The position numbers were made by a program, and so were the translations under genes. The notes below the pieces were generated by a model. That model was not told the DNA's origin, made no database searches, and saw only the letters and a program-made list of their open reading frames with translations. Below are positions 8,749 to 19,056 of a stretch of DNA of 64,000 nt, piece by piece (position 1 is the stretch's first letter; the number at the start of each line of letters is the position of its first letter). The stretch is from Selenomonadaceae bacterium. GTDB lineage: Bacteria; Bacillota; Negativicutes; Selenomonadales; Selenomonadaceae. The stretch is from assembly GCA_017484005.1 (NCBI GenBank), contig JAFUTY010000004.1, positions 1 through 64,000 on the forward strand. The letters are read 5' to 3'.

Positions 8749-9795
8749 ATGAAATTCCGAAAATTGATCGCGATTCTAGCATTCACATTTTTGCCGACAT
8801 CGATCGCCTCGGCTGAAATATTAGAAATCGATGCGAGCGGCGATTACACAATGGGAGAAAATGAGAGTCAACTCGCTGCCAAAGCATTAGCTCGAGAAGT
8901 TGCATATCGATCTGCATTAATGCAAGCTGGAGTTTACATCGAATCGCGATCCGAAATGGTAGATCATATAATCACGAAGGATGAAGTTCGAGCAGTTGCC
9001 GCGACGATCTTGAAAATTCCGGATGGAAATGAAACTTACGATCGAGAATTCGTTGGAAATGGCGGAATCAAAATCACATGCAACATTCACGCGATAATCG
9101 ATACAGAAAAAGTCGATCTCGCGGCAATTGCAGGTGATAAACGGAATCTCGAAATTCGAACTGGAATGATGAATGAAGTTGAGCAACTGCAACAAAAAAA
9201 TCTCGAATTGCAGGAAAAACTCTCGAAGGCTGAATCCGATGTAAATCTCCAGCGACAATTCGTTGAGAATCAGAAAAAATTTCTCGTGAAATCATATGAG
9301 TCAATGCTTTTCGAGAAACTGTGTAATGAGCAACTTGATCTTGAAACAATCAATCGTCTCAGTGAAATAGATCCCGAAGGGTTTAAAGCGGATTATTTCG
9401 AATTTGAATTTCATAAATCTCACGACAATAAAGAAAAAATGCTAGAATCTGCGAAACAATGTATCCGCAAAATTCGAAAGGCTTACACGCCGGAACAGAT
9501 AAAAAAGAATCTGGCTCAAGTTTTGTCTAATGGACTACTTTCTTTTCGTCATGACGTTGACGTCTATGAATTTCTTGCAATTACGGAAATCTACATGTAC
9601 CTGTGTGGAGATTTAGGATTAGATCTTGACGTACACAGAATATGTCCCTCGCAAATGACTAAAGAGGATGTGGATGCTTGGTTTTTGAAATTTTTTGGGA
9701 CGACTCCGAATGGATTCGATTTTGATAATGTTTCTGAGATATACAATTCAGGGGAGATAATTTTTGTAGATTGTTACTTCGACGAGGAGGTTTGA
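8749..9795 (+). CDS. secreted FlgT/LPP20-like protein, copy 2 of a tandem pair
   Basis: A 348-residue paralogue of the gene before it. The signal peptide and first 170 or so residues match closely, even at DNA level (the stretch encoding SRSEMVDHIITKDEVRAVAA is almost unchanged). The C-terminal halves have diverged clearly. It has the same layout: signal peptide, FlgT/LPP20-like domain, coiled coil (LQQKNLELQEKLSKAES), then an unknown tail. The conserved head and divergent tail suggest tandem duplication followed by change in the part that probably contacts a partner. Function unknown. Confidence 0.75.
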   Translation: MKFRKLIAILAFTFLPTSIASAEILEIDASGDYTMGENESQLAAKALAREVAYRSALMQAGVYIESRSEMVDHIITKDEVRAVAATILKIPDGNETYDREFVGNGGIKITCNIHAIIDTEKVDLAAIAGDKRNLEIRTGMMNEVEQLQQKNLELQEKLSKAESDVNLQRQFVENQKKFLVKSYESMLFEKLCNEQLDLETINRLSEIDPEGFKADYFEFEFHKSHDNKEKMLESAKQCIRKIRKAYTPEQIKKNLAQVLSNGLLSFRHDVDVYEFLAITEIYMYLCGDLGLDLDVHRICPSQMTKEDVDAWFLKFFGTTPNGFDFDNVSEIYNSGEIIFVDCYFDEEV

Positions 9796-9798
9796 GAT

Positions 9799-10194
9799 TT
9801 GCTCGAAGTTGGAATGACAAATTCAGTCGAAGCGAAAGTGACTCATTCAAACACTGCAAAATCAATCGGGAGCGGCTCTCTCGATGTATTTGCAACTCCC
9901 GCAATGATTGCATTGATTGAAAAAGCCGCGGCTGAATTGATTCAAAAAAATTTAGACGATGGAAAAACGTCAGTCGGAATTTCAGTCAACATCGATCATA
10001 AATCTCCAACACCGATAGGATTGACAGTTCGGGCGGAAGTTGAGATCGTCGAAATCGATGGAAAAAAGATCAAATTCAATGCCCGCGTTTTCGATTCAGT
10101 CAGCGAAATCGGAAGTGGATCGCATGCTCGATTCATTGTTGACTCGAAAAAATTTCAAATGAAAGCCGATTCAAAAACTATTACGCAAGTTTGA
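9799..10194 (+). CDS. hotdog-fold thioesterase, fluoroacetyl-CoA thioesterase (FlK)-like
   Basis: A 131-residue single-domain hotdog protein. VGMTNSVEAKVTHSNTA at the start, SLDVFATPAMIALIEKAA in the middle and GKTSVGISVNIDHKSPTPIG (substrate-facing helix and strand) match the FlK-like family, which hydrolyses acyl-CoA thioesters. The true substrate is unknown, and fluoroacetyl-CoA is unlikely here. The start is TTG at 9799, set by a GAGGAGG site overlapping the end of the previous gene. Confidence 0.8.
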   Translation: MLEVGMTNSVEAKVTHSNTAKSIGSGSLDVFATPAMIALIEKAAAELIQKNLDDGKTSVGISVNIDHKSPTPIGLTVRAEVEIVEIDGKKIKFNARVFDSVSEIGSGSHARFIVDSKKFQMKADSKTITQV

Positions 10195-10212
10195 TCGAGA
10201 GGAGGAATCCCC

Positions 10213-10950
10213 TTGCCAGACGAAAAAATTGAAGAGCAGTCTGAAGAACAATCAGAACCGAAAAGAATTCTCGTTGTCGAAGATGATAAAAAAATTGCGC
10301 GATTTCTGCAGATCGATTTGAATCATTCCGGCTATTCAACGGAAATCGAATTGAATGGCCGGCGCGCTCTGGATAAAATTGTTCAAGGAAATTATGATCT
10401 GATTTTGCTCGACGTCATGCTTCCAGGAATGGATGGACTCACGATTTGTGAAAGAGTTCGAGCAGTTTCAGATGTGCCGATAATCATGCTCACGGCGAAA
10501 GATGACATTTCAGATCGTGTGCAGGGATTAGATATCGGTGCTGATGACTACATCACTAAACCGTTTGCAATGGAAGAACTTTTGGCGCGGATTCGAAATG
10601 TTTTTCGTCAAAGAGAAAGAGAACCAAAAATCGATGAATATAATGAGGATTTCAAATACGTCTTCCGCGATATTGAGCTGTCTCCGGCGCGTCATGAAGT
10701 CAAGATCAAAGGCGAGCGTGTTGAACTCACGAAGAAGGAATTTTCATTAATCGAATATTTGATGAAAAATAAATCGCTCGTTTTGAGTCGGGATCAGATT
10801 TTGCGCGATGTTTGGGGATATGATTATCTCGGCGATACAAACGTCGTCGATGTTTACGTTCGATATCTGCGCACGAAAATCGATGAAAGATTTGGCGAGC
10901 ACTACATCACCACGATTCGTGGAATTGGATATTCAATGAGAGAGGAATAA
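10213..10950 (+). CDS. OmpR/PhoB-family response regulator, orphan
   Basis: A 245-residue response regulator. Residues about 17-130 are the receiver domain (ILVVEDDKK, the phospho-acceptor in LILLDVMLPGMDG, the threonine in MLTAKDD, the lysine in YITKPFAMEELLAR). Residues about 150-243 are the winged-helix DNA-binding domain (LTKKEFSLIEYLMKN, VVDVYVRYLRTKID, TIRGIGY). The TTG start at 10213 is set by the GAGGAGG site. No histidine kinase lies beside it: valS follows after three bases. Its partner kinase must be encoded elsewhere, or it works without one. Confidence 0.92.
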   Translation: MPDEKIEEQSEEQSEPKRILVVEDDKKIARFLQIDLNHSGYSTEIELNGRRALDKIVQGNYDLILLDVMLPGMDGLTICERVRAVSDVPIIMLTAKDDISDRVQGLDIGADDYITKPFAMEELLARIRNVFRQREREPKIDEYNEDFKYVFRDIELSPARHEVKIKGERVELTKKEFSLIEYLMKNKSLVLSRDQILRDVWGYDYLGDTNVVDVYVRYLRTKIDERFGEHYITTIRGIGYSMREE

Positions 10951-10953
10951 TGC

Positions 10954-13596
10954 ATGTCTGAAATGTCAAAAACGTATGAGCCTAAATCGTTTGAAAAAAA
11001 TTGGTATGATTTTTGGGAGTCGAGAAAATTTTTCCATGCAGAACCATCGAATCCCGGCGATCCATTTGCGATTGTGATCCCTCCTCCAAATGTTACTGGA
11101 CAATTGCACATGGGACATGCGCTCGATGAAACTTTGCAGGATATATTGATTCGATACCATCGCATGCGCGGCGAAAATACTCTTTGGATGCCTGGCTGCG
11201 ATCACGCTGGAATTGCAACTCAAGCGAAAGTCGAAGAATCTCTTAGATCCGAAGGTTTAGATCGTCACAAGCTCGGGCGGAAAAAATTTCTCGATCGAGT
11301 TTGGGCGTGGAAGGAAAAATATGGAGATCGAATCGTTCATCAATTGAAAACTCTCGGCTCGAGCTGCGATTGGGATCGACTTCGTTTCACAATGGACGAG
11401 GGATGTTCGCAGGCTGTTCGCGAAGTTTTTGTGTCATTGTATGAAGAAGGATTGATCTACAAAGGAACGCGGATCAATAATTTCTGTCCACATTGCAACA
11501 CTGCGCTATCGGATATCGAAGTCGAGCATGAAAATGATCAATCGAATTTGTGGCATTTGAGATATCCACTCGAAGAAGATCCGTCGCAATTCATAATCGT
11601 CGCAACAACTCGTCCGGAGACAATGCTCGGTGATACTGGAGTTGCAGTTCATCCAGATGATCCGCGATACAAAAATTTAATTGGTAAGAATGTGATTCTG
11701 CCGCTGATGAATCGTCCAATTCCGATTTTTGCCGATGAATATGTTGATCGCGAATTTGGAACTGGCGCGGTGAAAGTGACTCCAGCGCATGATCCGAACG
11801 ATTATGAGATGGGCTTGCGGCATAATCTCGAGCAGATTCGAGTGATTGAAAATGATGGGCGCATGAGTTCTGGACTCGGAAAATATTCGGGGCTGGATCG
11901 ATTCGAGTGTCGAAAAATTATTGTGGAGGATCTAGAATCTCAAGGAGTTTTGGAGAAAATCGAGCCGCATGAGCATGCAGTCGGTCATTGCTCTCGATGC
12001 GGAACAGTTGTCGAGCCATTGATTTCGACGCAATGGTTTGTGAAAATGGAATCTCTCGCCAAGCCGGCTATCGAGGCAGTCAAAGATGGACGTTTGCAAT
12101 TCGTTCCGGATCGATTCTCAAAAATCTATCAGAACTGGTTGGAAAATATTCGTGACTGGTGCATTTCTCGACAGCTCTGGTGGGGGCATCGAATTCCGGC
12201 GTGGACTTGTGAGGATTGCGGAAAAATTTCAGTTTCAAGAATCGATTTGGAAGAATGTCCACACTGTCATTCCAAAAATATTTCGCAGGATGAAGATGTG
12301 CTCGATACATGGTTTTCATCGGCGCTTTGGCCATTCGAAACGCTGGGATTCCCGCAAAAAACTCCGGAGCTCGAAAAATATTATCCAACGTCAGTACTCG
12401 TGACAGGATATGACATCATCTTTTTCTGGGTCGCGCGAATGGTAATGATGGGATTGAAATTCCAAAACGATGTGCCCTTCAAAAAAGTTTTCATTCATGG
12501 ATTGGTTCGCGACGATAAAGGAAGAAAAATGTCGAAATCGCTCGGAAATGGAATCGATCCGCTCGATGTTATCGACAAATACGGCGCAGACAGTCTGAGA
12601 TTCATGCTTGTCACTGGAAACACGCCGGGCAATGACATGAGATTTTATTGGGAGCGCGTTGAATCGGCTCGAAATTTTGCGAATAAAATTTGGAATGCAT
12701 CGCGATTTTTATTGATGAATCTCGAAAAAGTCGATGGCGATCTTGAACGCGGCGAATTGACACTCGCTGATAAATGGATTTTGTCTCGATTCGAAAAGAC
12801 TCGCGCGAATGTTGAAAAAAATCTCGATCGATTTGAACTCGGCGAGGCGGCTCGATCGATTTACGATTTTCTGTGGAGCGAATTTTGCGATTGGTATATC
12901 GAGCTCACGAAATCCAGACTCAACGGCGAAGATCTTTCCGCAAAGAAAACTGCGCTGTCGATTCTCACCGAAATTCTCGAGCGGACTTTGAGACTGCTGC
13001 ATCCATTCATGCCATTCATCACGGAAGAAATTTGGCAAAAACTTCCGAATCGAAAAGCAGAATCGATCATGATTTCAAAATTCCCAGCGCAGGAATTCCA
13101 AATCGATGAATCTGCCGAAAAATCGATGAATGCAATGATGGAAACAATCGTCGCAATTCGAAATTTGAGAGCTGAATTGAATGTCGCGCCAGGTAAAAAA
13201 TCCGAGGCGATCATTTCAATTCAAGATCCGATCATTGGAAAAATTTTCGAGGCAAATCGCGATTATATCGAGCGTCTCGGAAGTTCAGATCCGGTGCGAA
13301 TCACGCATGAAAAACATATTCCAAACGCAATTTCGAGCATCACTTCAACTGCAACGATCTTTTTACCGCTTGCAGGACTGATTGACGTTGAAAAAGAAAT
13401 TTCAAAACTTCAAAAGGAACTTGATAAACTCTCGAGCGAAATTCAAAAACTCGATGCGCGATTGAAAAATGACAAATTCACATCGAAAGCTCCTGCGAAT
13501 GTTGTTGAATCTGAAAGGGCAAAACTCGTTTCATACGGCGAAAAGAAAATCTCGCTTGAAACTCGAATTGAACAATTGAAGGAAGTCTCAAAATGA
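10954..13596 (+). CDS. valS: valyl-tRNA synthetase ValS
   Basis: Class I aminoacyl-tRNA synthetase of 880 residues, the usual bacterial length. It has the HIGH-type motif as HMGH (about residues 52-55), a CP1 editing domain ([11 protein letters not shown]), zinc-type cysteine pairs (CSRCG, CEDCG, CPHCHS), the KMSKS motif near residue 525 ([13 protein letters not shown]), an anticodon-binding domain and a C-terminal coiled-coil tRNA-binding arm rich in lysine. It charges tRNA-Val with valine. Its stop overlaps the folC start by four bases. Confidence 0.97.
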   Translation: MSEMSKTYEPKSFEKNWYDFWESRKFFHAEPSNPGDPFAIVIPPPNVTGQLHMGHALDETLQDILIRYHRMRGENTLWMPGCDHAGIATQAKVEESLRSEGLDRHKLGRKKFLDRVWAWKEKYGDRIVHQLKTLGSSCDWDRLRFTMDEGCSQAVREVFVSLYEEGLIYKGTRINNFCPHCNTALSDIEVEHENDQSNLWHLRYPLEEDPSQFIIVATTRPETMLGDTGVAVHPDDPRYKNLIGKNVILPLMNRPIPIFADEYVDREFGTGAVKVTPAHDPNDYEMGLRHNLEQIRVIENDGRMSSGLGKYSGLDRFECRKIIVEDLESQGVLEKIEPHEHAVGHCSRCGTVVEPLISTQWFVKMESLAKPAIEAVKDGRLQFVPDRFSKIYQNWLENIRDWCISRQLWWGHRIPAWTCEDCGKISVSRIDLEECPHCHSKNISQDEDVLDTWFSSALWPFETLGFPQKTPELEKYYPTSVLVTGYDIIFFWVARMVMMGLKFQNDVPFKKVFIHGLVRDDKGRKMSKSLGNGIDPLDVIDKYGADSLRFMLVTGNTPGNDMRFYWERVESARNFANKIWNASRFLLMNLEKVDGDLERGELTLADKWILSRFEKTRANVEKNLDRFELGEAARSIYDFLWSEFCDWYIELTKSRLNGEDLSAKKTALSILTEILERTLRLLHPFMPFITEEIWQKLPNRKAESIMISKFPAQEFQIDESAEKSMNAMMETIVAIRNLRAELNVAPGKKSEAIISIQDPIIGKIFEANRDYIERLGSSDPVRITHEKHIPNAISSITSTATIFLPLAGLIDVEKEISKLQKELDKLSSEIQKLDARLKNDKFTSKAPANVVESERAKLVSYGEKKISLETRIEQLKEVSK

Positions 13597-14786
13597 CTTA
13601 CAACGAGGCACTCGAATTTTTGGAATCCACTGCGATTTTTGGAATCAAGCCGGGACTCGAAAGAATCTCCCGGCTTCTCTTTTTGTTAAACGATCCGCAG
13701 AAAAAATTCCCTACATTACATGTGGCTGGAACAAACGGCAAGGGATCAGTCTGCGCGATGCTCGAATCAATCTGTCGCGAATCGAATCTCAAAACCGGAT
13801 TATTCACATCGCCGCATTTGACTAATTATCGCGAGCGAATTCGAATCAACGGCGAATTGATTTCCGAAGAAAAATTTGCAGATGGAATCAATCGGATCAA
13901 AAATTTAGGAGTCGATGCAACTCAATTCGAAATTCTGACAGCGTTGGCCTTTTTGATTTTCGCGGAGGAAAAAATCGATGTTGGAATTATCGAGGTTGGA
14001 TTGGGAGGAACTCTCGATTCGACAAATGTTATAATTCCAAAAGTTTCGATAATCACGAACATCGCGGAAGATCATGCTGATAAATGTATCGGCGAGCCTG
14101 GAGATTCTGTCATTGAAGGAATCGCGCGGCATAAATCTGGAATCATAAAATCGAAAATTCCAGTTGTGACAGCTGCTCAGGGCGACGCGTTGAAAATAAT
14201 TTCGAATCGAGCTAAAGATCTGGACGCTCCAATTTCGATTTATGGAAGGGATTTTCAGCCGATCGAATATGATTTGAATTTGCGCGGCGAGTATCAAATT
14301 GAAAATGCATCGGTAGCATCTGAAGCCGCTAGAATCTTTGGAATCTCAAAAGAATCTATTCAATTGGGATTGAAAAAAGCTCGATGGGCTGGTCGATTCG
14401 AGATTTTTAATTATAAAAATCGAATCGTGGTAATCGATGGCGCGCACAATCCCGCTGGAGCTCGAGCGTTGCGATTGAGTCTAGACAAAAATTTTCCAAA
14501 TCAGCGGCGAGTTTTTTTGATTGGAATTCTTCGAGACAAAAATTTTTCCGAGATGTTAGAGATTCTTCTTCGAAAATCAGATTCAGTTGTCGCGACGATG
14601 CCAGATTCTCCTCGCGCTGCATCGGCTGAAGAAATTGCAAACGCTGCATCGAGATTCGCAAATCGAGTCGAGATTGGAAATTTGAATCGCGCATTAGAAA
14701 TTTCAGACAGCGAATCGATTGTCGTGATTGCTGGCTCGCTATATTTGATTGGCAAAATTCGTGGTGAAATAACTCGTGAAAAGTAG
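13593..14786 (+). CDS. folC: folylpolyglutamate synthase / dihydrofolate synthase FolC
   Basis: Mur-ligase-fold enzyme of 397 residues that glutamylates folates (and often makes dihydrofolate from dihydropteroate). The P-loop [15 protein letters not shown] is near residues 42-56. [18 protein letters not shown] and DGAHNPAGA are family motifs. The valS-folC order with overlapping ends (ATGA) is common in Firmicutes. The downstream O-antigen-ligase gene begins inside its 3' end. Confidence 0.93.
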   Translation: MTYNEALEFLESTAIFGIKPGLERISRLLFLLNDPQKKFPTLHVAGTNGKGSVCAMLESICRESNLKTGLFTSPHLTNYRERIRINGELISEEKFADGINRIKNLGVDATQFEILTALAFLIFAEEKIDVGIIEVGLGGTLDSTNVIIPKVSIITNIAEDHADKCIGEPGDSVIEGIARHKSGIIKSKIPVVTAAQGDALKIISNRAKDLDAPISIYGRDFQPIEYDLNLRGEYQIENASVASEAARIFGISKESIQLGLKKARWAGRFEIFNYKNRIVVIDGAHNPAGARALRLSLDKNFPNQRRVFLIGILRDKNFSEMLEILLRKSDSVVATMPDSPRAASAEEIANAASRFANRVEIGNLNRALEISDSESIVVIAGSLYLIGKIRGEITREK

Positions 14787-16392
14787 AATGGATGTTTTCA
14801 TTCGGCGGCAGCGAATTCAGTCGTGCAAAACGTGGATTGATAGAGCATTAATCGCCGAGGCATTTTTCATCGCAATTCTCCCGAATGCTGCAGTTATCGC
14901 TTTGATTCTCGGAATTTTTGCGTGGATCATTCGACTTCGTCTCGATCGAAAATTTACACTCCGACAGCTCCCGCTCGATTTTCCCGTCGCGCTGTTTGCA
15001 TTGATATCTTTCGCGTCAACATTCAACTCAACTTCGATTGGATTTTCGCTGCTGAGCTGGTTTGAAACAGTTGGATTCTACATCGCGACATATATTTTCT
15101 TTGGACAGAATCTGCGAACTCTCGATCAAATTAAAAATATATCGATCGCACTTTTTGCATCGGCAGGATTCGTCGTGCTATATTCAATCTATCAAATCTT
15201 TTTTGGACTCGATACGGCAGAACTTCCATGGCTCGATCCAAAAATTCAGCCGACTGCGCGAAATCGAATCTATTCAACGTGGACAAATCCAAATTTATTA
15301 GCCGGATATCTCGACGTCTGCATTTGTCTCGCAATTGGAATCATTGAAAACGCCAGCGATTGGATGAAACAGAGCATCTTCACGCTCGCAATAATCACAT
15401 TTGCAATTCTGCTGTCACTGACATTTTCTCGAGCGGCGATTTTGACATTCGCAATTATCTCGATTGTTTACGGATTAAAATTCGATCGAAGGTTAATCGC
15501 GCTGTTCGCAGTGATATCGATAGGAATTTTGTATTTTGAGCCGGGATTAGTCGAAAGACTGCTATCTTCCTTCGATTTTGACGACGATCAATCCTCAATC
15601 GCCCTCAGAGCATCACTTTGGCAATCGACGCTCCTCATGATTTCCGATCATCCATTTCTCGGAGTGGGCTGGGGATCTTATCGATTTGCGTTCGAGCCTT
15701 ACAATTTTTTACTGAATCAATCCCATTCGAGCGCAGAAATCTTCAATGCGAGCAATTTATATCTGAATTTTGCGGCGGAAATTGGAATCGCTGGAATGAT
15801 CTCGATTTTATGGTGCGTCGCTGAACCAATTATCATTGCATTTCGACTTGAATGGCTCGAGGAAAAAATTCAAGCATTTCGAATTCGAATTCAAACGTTT
15901 ATCAAAATCAAAGTGATGAAATTTTTTACTCCGCCCGATGAAAAAATTCCTGATCGTCCAAAAGTCGATTTGAAAAAACATCCAAAAATCGAGTCGAAGA
16001 TCGAAGATCAAATTGAAAAATCTCCCGAACAAAAAAAATCTCTCGAAGTTCAATCTTCCGATAAATCGTCCGATCAATCTCCGAGAGCAACAGTCATTTC
16101 ATTCGAGCAAAAACGTCATGAAAAAATTTCCGAGCAAATGAGTGAAGGATCAATTCGCGATCGATTGAAAACGAATTTGCGAATCGAGAATCTGTTTAAT
16201 TGGACAGAAACTGAATTATTCAATGGTTTACGATTAGGAATTGGATTAGCATTAATCTCAATCTTAATTAATGGATTTGCATATGATCTTCCGAGCAATT
16301 TTGCATCAGCAGTTTTTATTTGGATTCTGATTTCGATTCTAATTTGCGTAAATGAAATTGATTTCAGTGATGACATTGAATCTAAACTTTGA
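14776..16392 (+). CDS. O-antigen ligase (WaaL/Wzy_C)-family membrane protein with a long charged insert
   Basis: A 538-residue polytopic membrane protein with about ten hydrophobic segments and the Wzy_C signature HPFLGVGWGSY (about residues 290-300), typical of O-antigen ligases and polymerases that act at the periplasmic face of the inner membrane. About residues 375-475 form a lysine- and glutamate-rich, probably disordered insert (DLKKHPKIESKIEDQIEKSP), followed by two last membrane segments. Start is GTG 14776, or ATG 14788, overlapping folC. Ligase and polymerase cannot be separated from sequence alone; the neighbouring glycosyltransferases support an LPS role. Confidence 0.78.
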   Translation: MKSRMDVFIRRQRIQSCKTWIDRALIAEAFFIAILPNAAVIALILGIFAWIIRLRLDRKFTLRQLPLDFPVALFALISFASTFNSTSIGFSLLSWFETVGFYIATYIFFGQNLRTLDQIKNISIALFASAGFVVLYSIYQIFFGLDTAELPWLDPKIQPTARNRIYSTWTNPNLLAGYLDVCICLAIGIIENASDWMKQSIFTLAIITFAILLSLTFSRAAILTFAIISIVYGLKFDRRLIALFAVISIGILYFEPGLVERLLSSFDFDDDQSSIALRASLWQSTLLMISDHPFLGVGWGSYRFAFEPYNFLLNQSHSSAEIFNASNLYLNFAAEIGIAGMISILWCVAEPIIIAFRLEWLEEKIQAFRIRIQTFIKIKVMKFFTPPDEKIPDRPKVDLKKHPKIESKIEDQIEKSPEQKKSLEVQSSDKSSDQSPRATVISFEQKRHEKISEQMSEGSIRDRLKTNLRIENLFNWTETELFNGLRLGIGLALISILINGFAYDLPSNFASAVFIWILISILICVNEIDFSDDIESKL

Positions 16393-16408
16393 TATTCTAG
16401 GTGGGACG

Positions 16409-16441
16409 AGATCCTTCAATTCAAAATTGGGGGATCTTCTT
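16409..16441 (+). terminator. weak terminator or attenuator before the glycosyltransferases
   Basis: A 13-bp stem, AGATCCTTCAATT with AATTGGGGGATCT, with two G-U pairs, around the loop CAAA. The following T-run is interrupted (TCTTCT), so some read-through into the glycosyltransferase gene is likely. The gap to the next start is too small for an obvious separate promoter. Confidence 0.6.
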
Positions 16442-16469
16442 CTATCCAAAAATTTGTAGGAGGTCTTGT

Positions 16470-17737
16470 ATGATACACGTTTGCTATGGACTTCGCGACG
16501 AATCTGGAAATTACTCGAAACACACCGGCACATCAATTCAATCGCTTCTTGATAACACTAAGGAAGAAGTCACAATTCATCTGATCCATGATTCAACTCT
16601 CACGGATAAAAATCAGAATAAATTAGCTGGAATTGTCTACGACCACAATCAATCTGTTGAATTTTACAATGTGGAAAAGCTTGTGCCCAAACAAATCGAA
16701 TTTATTCAAAATAAAATTCCAAAGGCAATAAAATATTGGGCAACGATTGCAGGTTTTTATCGATGCCTAGTTTTAGATTTATTTCCACGCGAAATCGATC
16801 GAATGATTTATCTTGATTCCGATATCGTTGTTAATTTGGATATAAATGAAATGTGGCAAATCGATCTTAAAGGACGTCCTCTAGCTGCAATGCCACAAAC
16901 TCCTCCAGATGCAGAGCCAGCAAATTTTCAAAGGAATTTCGCAGTATGCAAGTCTGGAATCATTGATCCACACGATTATTTTAATTCCGGCGTTCTGATG
17001 ATGGATTTGAATTGGCTTCGTTCGCGGGGGGGGGGGGCATCTCCGCAGACAGTTTACTCAATCGTTGCGTAACTATTCTTGCAGAACATCCAGATTATAG
17101 TTATGTGGATCAGGATGCATTGAATGTATTTTTCGCAAATAACTTCGTCAAGTTGCCAGTGAAATTCAATACACCTGTACTTCGAGTTTTAAGAGATCCA
17201 AATTTCAAAATCGAAAAAGTAATTTATCACGCATGGGGATTAGTCCCTAAAGCGTTTCCAGATTTCAACAATCCTTATTATCAGCTTTGGTTCAAATATT
17301 TTTGCAGAACTCCATTTTTTAATATGGATTCGTTCGGCAATTTATGGAATTCATTCGAAGATATTTTCAATAAAACTCGAAATCTCGCGATAGATAGAAT
17401 CAACTTGCTACAGAAAATCTGCAAATTATCGGCGACTAGATCGCGCGTTTTCTGTACTATTCCAAAGGAAGTTGATAAGATTCGCGATTTGCTCGGTAAT
17501 GATTCTCGAGATATTTTCTTTGACGTTTCAAATTCCAAAGCATTCGAAATTTTGATTCAAGATGCACAACAGTTTTCTCAGAAACGATTTTATTGTCTTT
17601 TCATAGATGATAAGATCTGTAAGGATCTGCAGAAAAAATTGTCTGATCTGAAATTGGATTGTTTCAACATACGAATCCTCTTTGAAACGATTCCAGAACT
17701 GCAAAGTTTCAAAAATCAAATCAGTCAAAGTATATAG
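16470..17737 (+). CDS. family 8 glycosyltransferase 1, phase-variable, currently out of frame
   Basis: GT8-type enzyme (LPS galactosyl/glucosyltransferase family) that moves a sugar from a UDP-sugar onto a glycan acceptor. MIHVCYGLRDESGNYSKHTG begins the protein, and YLDSDIVVNLDI holds the DxD metal and nucleotide site near residue 116. A run of 12 G at 17026-17037 interrupts the frame after LRSR, and translation then ends at 17072. The rest (ISADSLLNR to SQSI at 17737) continues in another frame and aligns with gene 2. A run of 13 or 10 G would restore a full protein of about 420 residues. A TAGGAGG site supports the ATG at 16470. Confidence 0.85.
17026..17037 (+). repeat. poly-G tract (12 G) in glycosyltransferase 1
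   Basis: Twelve consecutive G inside the coding region, at the position that encodes four glycines in the in-frame paralogue. Tracts like this change length by slipped-strand mispairing. Twelve G puts this gene out of frame; 13 or 10 would put it in frame. Confidence 0.95.
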
Positions 17738-17747
17738 GAGGATTCAA

Positions 17748-18992
17748 ATGATACACGTTTGCTACGGATTGCGTGATGAATCCGGAAAATACTCAAAATT
17801 TGCCGGCACATCGATTCAATCACTTCTCGACAATACTTCCGAAGAAGTCACGATTCACATTCTCCACGATTCAACTTTGAGTGATGAAAATCGGCGTAAA
17901 TTGACAATTATCACGTATAAACACAATCAGAACATCAAATTCTATAACGTCGAAGAACTTGCGTCAGAAAGAATTGAGTTCGCGAAAAATCAAATCTCAA
18001 ATATCGGGAAATTTTGGGGAACAATTGGAGCTTTGTATCGCACAATGATTCCAGAATTTCTTGACGCAGATCGTGCAATTTATCTCGATACCGATGTCTT
18101 GGTGAATCTAAACATCAAGGATTTTTGGGACATTGATCTCAATGGTAAATCAATCGCGGTTGTTTCTGAGCATGAAAGCGGGGCATCCAGTGAAAGAAAT
18201 GCTTGCACATTTCCATTGTGTAAAATGAAGATTGTAGATCCAAAGAATTATTTCAATTCTGGAGTTTTGTTGATGGATTTGAGTCAACTCAGAAAACTCG
18301 GGGGGGGGGGGCACTCTCTTCTCGAAAGTTGCATAAGAATTCTCGCTGAACATCCAGATTTTCGATTCATGGATCAAGATGCTTTGAATTTTATTTTCAA
18401 AGATGATTGTGTGTTGCTTTCTGCAAAATTCAATCGTATCCTTCAACATATTAAAGAGGACAAGGTTGAGCGCGAAATTTATCATTTCTGTGGAGTCGCA
18501 CATAAACCAGTTCCTGATTTCAAAATTAAGCTGAATCGATTATGGTTTTCGTATTTCGTAAAAACGCCATTCTTCAATTCTCATTCGATCGAAAATTTTT
18601 ATAATGCATTCGAAAGTAGATTTAATGATACTCGTCGACGTGCGATGAATCGAATCGATTTATTGCAAAAAATTTGTAAATTGTCTGCGACTCATCTTCG
18701 TTCATTTTATACTGAGCCCCAAAATGTTGATAAAATTCAAAATCTGCTCGGTGAAAATCCGAATGATTTGTTTTTCAATGCGTCAAATCCCAAAGCGTTG
18801 GATGTTTTGATTCAAGATATCAAAGACTTTCCAGATAAGCGAATCTACCTTTTTTTCATCGATGACAAGCGTTATAGAGATCTGCAGGCAAAATTATCAG
18901 AACTGGGCGCACAATGTTTCAATATAAATTCGCTTTTTGATTCGTTGCCAGATTTGCGAAATTGGAAAAATTTAATCAGTAAAGGAATCTAA
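17748..18992 (+). CDS. family 8 glycosyltransferase 2, phase-variable, currently in frame
   Basis: A full-length 414-residue GT8 enzyme and close paralogue of gene 1: the same start (MIHVCYGLRDESGKYSKFAG), the DxD site in YLDTDVLVNLNI, then YFNSGVLLMDLSQLRKL, four glycines encoded by the G tract, and DFRFMDQDALNF. A C-terminal region of about 120 residues (from CKLSATHLR to the end, with YLFFIDDK) is shared by all three paralogues and looks like a separate small domain. An AGGAGG site lies 8 bases before ATG 17748. It probably transfers a hexose to LPS; the acceptor is unknown. Confidence 0.9.
   Translation: MIHVCYGLRDESGKYSKFAGTSIQSLLDNTSEEVTIHILHDSTLSDENRRKLTIITYKHNQNIKFYNVEELASERIEFAKNQISNIGKFWGTIGALYRTMIPEFLDADRAIYLDTDVLVNLNIKDFWDIDLNGKSIAVVSEHESGASSERNACTFPLCKMKIVDPKNYFNSGVLLMDLSQLRKLGGGGHSLLESCIRILAEHPDFRFMDQDALNFIFKDDCVLLSAKFNRILQHIKEDKVEREIYHFCGVAHKPVPDFKIKLNRLWFSYFVKTPFFNSHSIENFYNAFESRFNDTRRRAMNRIDLLQKICKLSATHLRSFYTEPQNVDKIQNLLGENPNDLFFNASNPKALDVLIQDIKDFPDKRIYLFFIDDKRYRDLQAKLSELGAQCFNINSLFDSLPDLRNWKNLISKGI
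18300..18311 (+). repeat. poly-G tract (12 G) in glycosyltransferase 2
   Basis: Twelve G in frame, read as four GGG codons between LRKL and HSLLES. Loss or gain of one or two G would truncate the enzyme, so this copy is in the ON state. Confidence 0.95.
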
Positions 18993-19010
18993 GAAATTTC
19001 CAAAAGAAGA

Positions 19011-19047
19011 AGATCCCTAGATCAAAAACGATCTGGGGATCTTTTTT
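19011..19047 (+). terminator. terminator after glycosyltransferase 2
   Basis: A 13-bp stem AGATCCCTAGATC with GATCTGGGGATCT (one G-U pair), loop AAAAAC, followed by six T. It lies between the convergent glycosyltransferases 2 and 3. Confidence 0.9.
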
Positions 19048-19056
19048 GGTTCGGAT

